A stretch of 64,000 nucleotides of DNA from Flavobacterium pectinovorum (GTDB taxonomy: Bacteria > Bacteroidota > Bacteroidia > Flavobacteriales > Flavobacteriaceae), in NCBI RefSeq assembly GCF_022802975.1, contig NZ_JAFEVZ010000013.1, positions 94,099-158,098 of the forward strand, given 5' to 3'. The notes below the pieces were generated by a model. That model did no database searches and was not told the DNA's origin. It saw only the letters and a list, made by a program, of their open reading frames with translations. Positions 61,262-64,000 of the stretch are shown here, in pieces. The position numbers and the translations under genes were made by a program. Numbering within the stretch: the stretch's first letter is position 1; every line of letters starts with the position of its first letter.

Positions 61262-62338
61262 TTAATAGATTTCTGAAGCTTCTTTCAATTTCTCCATATT
61301 ATTCACCAACTGAAGCTCAGCTACAATTTTCTGAATATCACCATTCATGATGTTTCCTAAGTCGTAAAGTGTCAAACCAACTCTGTGATCCGTCACACGG
61401 CCTTGCGCATAGTTATACGTACGAATCTTAGCCGAACGGTCACCGGAACTTACCTGAGACGTACGTTTTGTAGCATCTTCAGCTTCCTTTTTGGCCAATT
61501 CCTGCTCGTATAAACGCGAACGTAAAACGTTTAGTGCTTTATCTTTGTTTTTATGCTGTGATTTCTGATCCTGACATTGCGCCACCAATCCGGTTGGAAT
61601 GTGCGTTAAACGTACCGCCGATTTCGTCGTATTTACAGATTGTCCTCCAGGTCCTGACGAACAAAAGAAATCTACACGAACATCATTCATATCAATTTGA
61701 ACATCAAACTCCTCTGCTTCCGGCAAAACCATAACAGTTGCAGCCGATGTATGCACACGCCCTTGTGTTTCTGTCTGAGGAACACGCTGTACACGGTGAA
61801 CACCTGCTTCAAACTTCAAAGTACCATACACATCTTCTCCGGAAACCTCAAAAATAACCTCTTTAAAACCTCCAGAAGTTCCTTCGTTCATATCTACCAC
61901 TGAAGTTCTCCAACCCATGCTTTCGCAATATTTAGTGTACATTCTGAACAAATCTCCTGCAAAAATACTGGCTTCGTCCCCACCCGTTCCGGCACGAATC
62001 TCGACCATTACGTTTTTCGCATCTTCAGGGTCTTTCGGAATCAACATAAATTTGATTTCCTCCTCTAGTTGAGGCAGGCGTTCTTTTGCTTCATCCAGCT
62101 GCATTTTGGCCATTTCGACCATATCTGCATCGCTTCCGTCAGCAATAATTTCGTTTGCTTCATCAATATTGGCCAAAACAAGAATGTATTCTTCTCTTTT
62201 TTCAACCAACGCCTTAATGCTTTTATATTCCTGATTAAGCTGTACATAACGTTTTTGATCCGCAATTACATCCGGCTGAATAATCAAATCCGAAATCTCA
62301 TCAAAACGCTGCTTTACATATTGAAGTCTGTCTAACAT
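61262..62338 (-). CDS. prfA: Peptide chain release factor 1
   Basis: Recognises UAA/UAG and triggers peptide release. The 358-residue protein has the coiled N-terminal domain, the codon-reading domain 2, the catalytic GGQ (231-233) in SSGPGGQSVNTTKSAVRLTH, and RIRTYNYAQGRVTDHR-type C-terminal sequence (here KIRTYNYAQGRVTDHRVGLT). Length is normal. The stop codon lies within the right arm of an intergenic repeat element. Confidence 0.96.
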   Translation of the reverse strand: MLDRLQYVKQRFDEISDLIIQPDVIADQKRYVQLNQEYKSIKALVEKREEYILVLANIDEANEIIADGSDADMVEMAKMQLDEAKERLPQLEEEIKFMLIPKDPEDAKNVMVEIRAGTGGDEASIFAGDLFRMYTKYCESMGWRTSVVDMNEGTSGGFKEVIFEVSGEDVYGTLKFEAGVHRVQRVPQTETQGRVHTSAATVMVLPEAEEFDVQIDMNDVRVDFFCSSGPGGQSVNTTKSAVRLTHIPTGLVAQCQDQKSQHKNKDKALNVLRSRLYEQELAKKEAEDATKRTSQVSSGDRSAKIRTYNYAQGRVTDHRVGLTLYDLGNIMNGDIQKIVAELQLVNNMEKLKEASEIY

Positions 62339-62448
62339 TTTCTAATTCCTTTTATTGGACTGCAAAATTACAAAATTTTTGTGGAAAATTCTATCATTAA
62401 CTTTTTGTGTTTTTTAAGAGTAAAATTTGGTGGAATTAGGATTATTTT

Positions 62449-62554
62449 TAGGAGCTGTTTCCTGCTATCCGCTATATCTTTTTAGGCAGAATATTTACGG
62501 TTTAATAAGATCTTTTTCGTTAGCCTAAAAAGGATACCGCTGCTATCAGGGCTA
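62449..62554 (-). repeat. Interspersed intergenic repeat, copy 4 (inverted)
   Basis: On the minus strand it begins TAGCCCTGATAGCAGCGGTA and ends AAAGATATAGCGGATAGCAG followed by GAAACAGCTCCTA. The centre has a perfect stem CTTTTTAGGC/GCCTAAAAAG. It is the most complete copy and shares its outer sequences with copies 1-3. Confidence 0.82.
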
Positions 62555-62663
62555 GGTCTTTTGGGTTTTATAAAAATGGTATTGTAAAAGAATATTTTAG
62601 AATTTTATATGATGAATTTTCGTTATAAATAAATTATATTTGAAAAATAATTTGAACCAAAAC

Positions 62664-62730
62664 ATGCGCATAACATACCCATTTGGAATTAAATGAGGTA
62701 ATTTTATGCGTATATAAACGAGTTATGAGC
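62664..62730 (+). other. attC-like recombination site A
   Basis: GCGCATAAC (62666-62674) is complementary with one mismatch to GTTATGAGC (62722-62730) at the other end. Between them ATGCGCATAA pairs with TTATGCGTAT and CATTT with AAATG around GGAATT, so the single strand folds back as attC sites do. The right core GTTATGAGC is matched by GCTCATAAC at 63215, at the end of the next ORF. Canonical core GTTRRRY is not exactly met (GTTATGA). Confidence 0.6.
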
Positions 62731-62747
62731 AAGCAAAAAAGAACTTT

Positions 62748-63203
62748 ATGACAAAAAAGAAAACTACTGAAAAAGGTCTTCCCTTAAATATCATTCTTGC
62801 AATTTTATTTATTTTATTTTTAATAATTGGTTCAATCGTACACTCTTGTTCTAAATCAAATACTCAAGATGTTAATAAATACGAAGAAAAAAATATTGAA
62901 ACATCCGCAGAAGAAAATATTGACGCTAAAACAGAAGATAATAACTATTCAGTAACTACATATTATGTGAAGCAACAAACATATGCAGGAACATGTGAAG
63001 AATGTTTTGATGAAATTTTTGATTATTGCAAAGTTGATGATAGAAAAGCTCTTCAAACAATGGAATATGAAGGAAAAATGAAAATACTTCATGAAGGACA
63101 AAAAGTATATTTACTTGATGCAGGCTTAACTTATGCAATTGTAAGAGAAGAAGGATCGACGGAAAAACTTTGGGTCGTTAATGAACATATCGAAAAACAC
63201 TAA
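62748..63203 (+). CDS. Cassette ORF 1: membrane-anchored protein of unknown function
   Basis: A 151-residue protein I do not recognise. An N-terminal basic segment (MTKKKTTEKG) and one membrane helix (LPLNIILAILFILFLIIGSI) anchor a periplasmic or extracellular part: an acidic linker (about 40-65) and a compact C-terminal domain with two Cys in TCEECF, EGKMKILHEGQKVYLLDAGL and a final YAIVREEGSTEKLWVVNEH. The gene fills the space between two matched 9 bp ends (62722-62730 and 63215-63223), like an integron cassette. An in-cassette start only 17 bp after the site is typical of cassettes. Confidence 0.7.
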   Translation: MTKKKTTEKGLPLNIILAILFILFLIIGSIVHSCSKSNTQDVNKYEEKNIETSAEENIDAKTEDNNYSVTTYYVKQQTYAGTCEECFDEIFDYCKVDDRKALQTMEYEGKMKILHEGQKVYLLDAGLTYAIVREEGSTEKLWVVNEHIEKH

Positions 63204-63214
63204 CAATCTTGCCA

Positions 63215-63351
63215 GCTCATAACAGCTACTACAACGGATTTGGGCAATTGGCTTAATGGGAAGTTGGTTTTGTATTTGGGATGATTTGGCAAATCCGAAA
63301 AATGGGCTTAATTTAATCCCAAACCCGCTGTAGTGCCAAGACGTTATAGCC
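63215..63351 (+). other. attC-like recombination site B
   Basis: A 137 bp fold-back element between two ORFs. Left arm ACTACA-a-CGG-a-TTTGGG (63228-63244) pairs with right arm CCCAAA-c-CCG-c-TGTAGT (63318-63334): 15 bp with two symmetric mismatches. The outer cores are GCTCATAAC (63215-63223) and GTTATAGCC (63343-63351), with unpaired bases (GCCAAGAC) on one side only, as in attC. The left core matches the start of cassette 1; the right core matches the end of cassette 2. Confidence 0.72.
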
Positions 63352-63396
63352 AATGCAAAGGAAGAAGACAGAAGAAAAATACCCAAATTAATTGTA

Positions 63397-63861
63397 ATGA
63401 AATTTGAATTAAAGTTTACAACAGATTACGGACAGTTCTACATAAATGACAAAAATGCAACTGGAAATACTGGTTCCGAAAATTTTTGGGCTGACCAAGC
63501 TTTCGCCGACAAACTTGCTGTTGAAGATGGAGTTTTAGGAGTTGCAATTGCAAATGATGAAGGAAAAGTAGAATGTGAGTTTGAAATTTTGGATTCAAAA
63601 AGTTTAATTAATGATTTTAGTGGATTTGACCACATTGTAGAAGCAAGTATAAAAATTCATTCCAAAATTTTACAAATATTAGACTGTCCACATTCTGAAA
63701 TTGAAATCGAAACCGAAATTGAAAATGGCGAATATAGAGTACGGGTTTATTCTATAAATTTAGACTCTGCTTACGATGAAATCCCAAACGATTCTTATAA
63801 AATAGAAATGTGGAAAGAAGCTTATTCGGAACGAATTGTTTTGAAAAGACATTTGGGCTAA
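63397..63861 (+). CDS. Cassette ORF 2: protein of unknown function
   Basis: A 154-residue cytoplasmic protein, acidic, mostly beta: FELKFTTDYGQFYINDKNAT, GVLGVAIANDEGKVECEFEI, HSEIEIETEIENGEYRVRVY, and a short C-terminal helix (YKIEMWKEAYSERIVLKRHL). I do not recognise a family. It lies between site B and a third site with matched ends GTTATAGCCAATGC (63343-63356) and GCACTGGCTATAA (63865-63877, 12 of 13 bases complementary). Its stop is only 3 bp from the next site, which is typical for cassettes. Confidence 0.7.
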   Translation: MKFELKFTTDYGQFYINDKNATGNTGSENFWADQAFADKLAVEDGVLGVAIANDEGKVECEFEILDSKSLINDFSGFDHIVEASIKIHSKILQILDCPHSEIEIETEIENGEYRVRVYSINLDSAYDEIPNDSYKIEMWKEAYSERIVLKRHLG

Positions 63862-63864
63862 TAA

Positions 63865-63876
63865 GCACTGGCTATA
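63865..63876 (+). other. attC-like site C, left core only, interrupted
   Basis: GCACTGGCTATA is the left core expected of the next site (compare GCTCATAAC at 63215, and the reverse complement of 63343-63356). The site stops abruptly after TATA where group II intron sequence begins. The rest of the site would lie beyond the intron, outside the window. Confidence 0.6.
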
Positions 63877-64000
63877 ATCGAGTAGACGGCTCCGTCTCAA
63901 ATAGAACGGAGTGCGCCTCTCACACCACCGAGCGTACGGGTCACGTACTCGGCGGTTCGCAAAGTGATGGGTTAAGTTCGATGTAAACATCCATTAAAGA
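63877..64000 (-). mobile_element. Group II intron, 3' end (domains V and VI), partial
   Basis: On the minus strand the sequence ends in CTACTCGAT (63885-63877), a frequent 3' end of bacterial class C introns. Before it is a domain VI hairpin (63885-63917, CTCCGT/ACGGAG). Further upstream, 63924-63956, is a domain V-like hairpin: ACCGCCGAG/CTCGGTGGT, a two-base CG bulge on the 3' side, and an upper UACG/CGUA helix. CCGC at the 5' base fits the CGC triad of class C. The next exon base is T of TATAGCC, matching insertion in a GT/T core. The stretch is much richer in GC than its surroundings. The reverse transcriptase would lie beyond 64000. Confidence 0.75.

Larger units (their letters stand above)
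62339..62747. other. Spacer between prfA and the cassette region
   Basis: Holds interspersed repeat copy 4 (62449-62554, inverted), an AT-rich stretch with a TATATTTG -7-like element at 62635-62642, and the first fold-back site (62664-62730). No protein gene. Confidence 0.55.

Noticed and set aside
63760..63990. 76-codon minus-strand ORF at the right edge
   Set aside because: It runs through the group II intron domains V and VI and antisense to cassette ORF 2; RNA structure explains the sequence better.

Overview
The window is a 64 kb piece of an AT-rich Bacteroidota chromosome, most probably Flavobacterium. The evidence is an A/T-dominated sequence, few Shine-Dalgarno sites, promoter-like TTTG-N19-TAnnTTTG elements (clearest before yebC), a giant protein with a type B C-terminal domain of the type IX secretion (gliding) system, a class II ketol-acid reductoisomerase, and many genes known from flavobacteria (DUF6428, DUF3667, DUF1697, VF530). 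No rRNA, tRNA or CRISPR array was seen.

Layout. 1-5101: glycogen synthesis on the minus strand (glgA-glgC-glgB, then a cut-off gene that may be a GH31 glucosidase). 5236-7520: alpha/beta hydrolase, endonuclease III-like glycosylase, DUF3667 protein. 7571-10168: arsenic resistance operon (arsR, DUF6428, arsenate reductase-like phosphatase, Acr3 pump) with a repeated palindromic operator. 10205-19040: TlpA-like thioredoxin, PIG-L deacetylase plus micro-ORF plus sodium symporter, GNAT, VF530, smpB, HTH-Fic protein, and nnrD with an in-frame nonsense codon. 20169-32444: housekeeping (gcvT, S41 protease, yebC, a 25-residue micro-gene with its own terminator, kdsA, recG, prmA, clpS). 32508-43127: acs, then branched-chain amino acid synthesis (leuA, leuB; ilvD-ilvB-ilvN-ilvC). 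The ilv genes are preceded by an Ile/Val-rich leader peptide and an attenuator.

43276-54745: a conserved Bacteroidota protein of unknown role, a 2387-residue type IX-secreted repeat protein with two arrays of near-identical 258 and 267 bp units, a decayed copy of the neighbouring BtuF-like gene carrying a 17-copy GAAA microsatellite, the intact BtuF-like gene, and pyrF. 54746-60966: a probable decayed small gene, then an AraC regulator, response regulator and CHASE3/PAS histidine kinase, followed by small envelope-stress type genes (DUF4142, beta-barrel, lmo0937, YtxH, holin-like). 61262-62338: prfA.

The most unusual part is 62640-64000. Two unrelated ORFs of unknown function each sit between matched ends (GTTATGAGC...GCTCATAAC and GTTATAGCCaATGC...GCAcTGGCTATAA), separated by fold-back elements. 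This is the architecture of integron gene cassettes with attC sites. The third site is interrupted by the 3' end (domain V, domain VI, terminal CTACTCGAT) of a group II intron on the opposite strand, as expected of IIC-attC introns. No integrase lies in the window. Scattered through the intergenic spaces are a four-copy interspersed repeat family and several long imperfect hairpins built from different short words.
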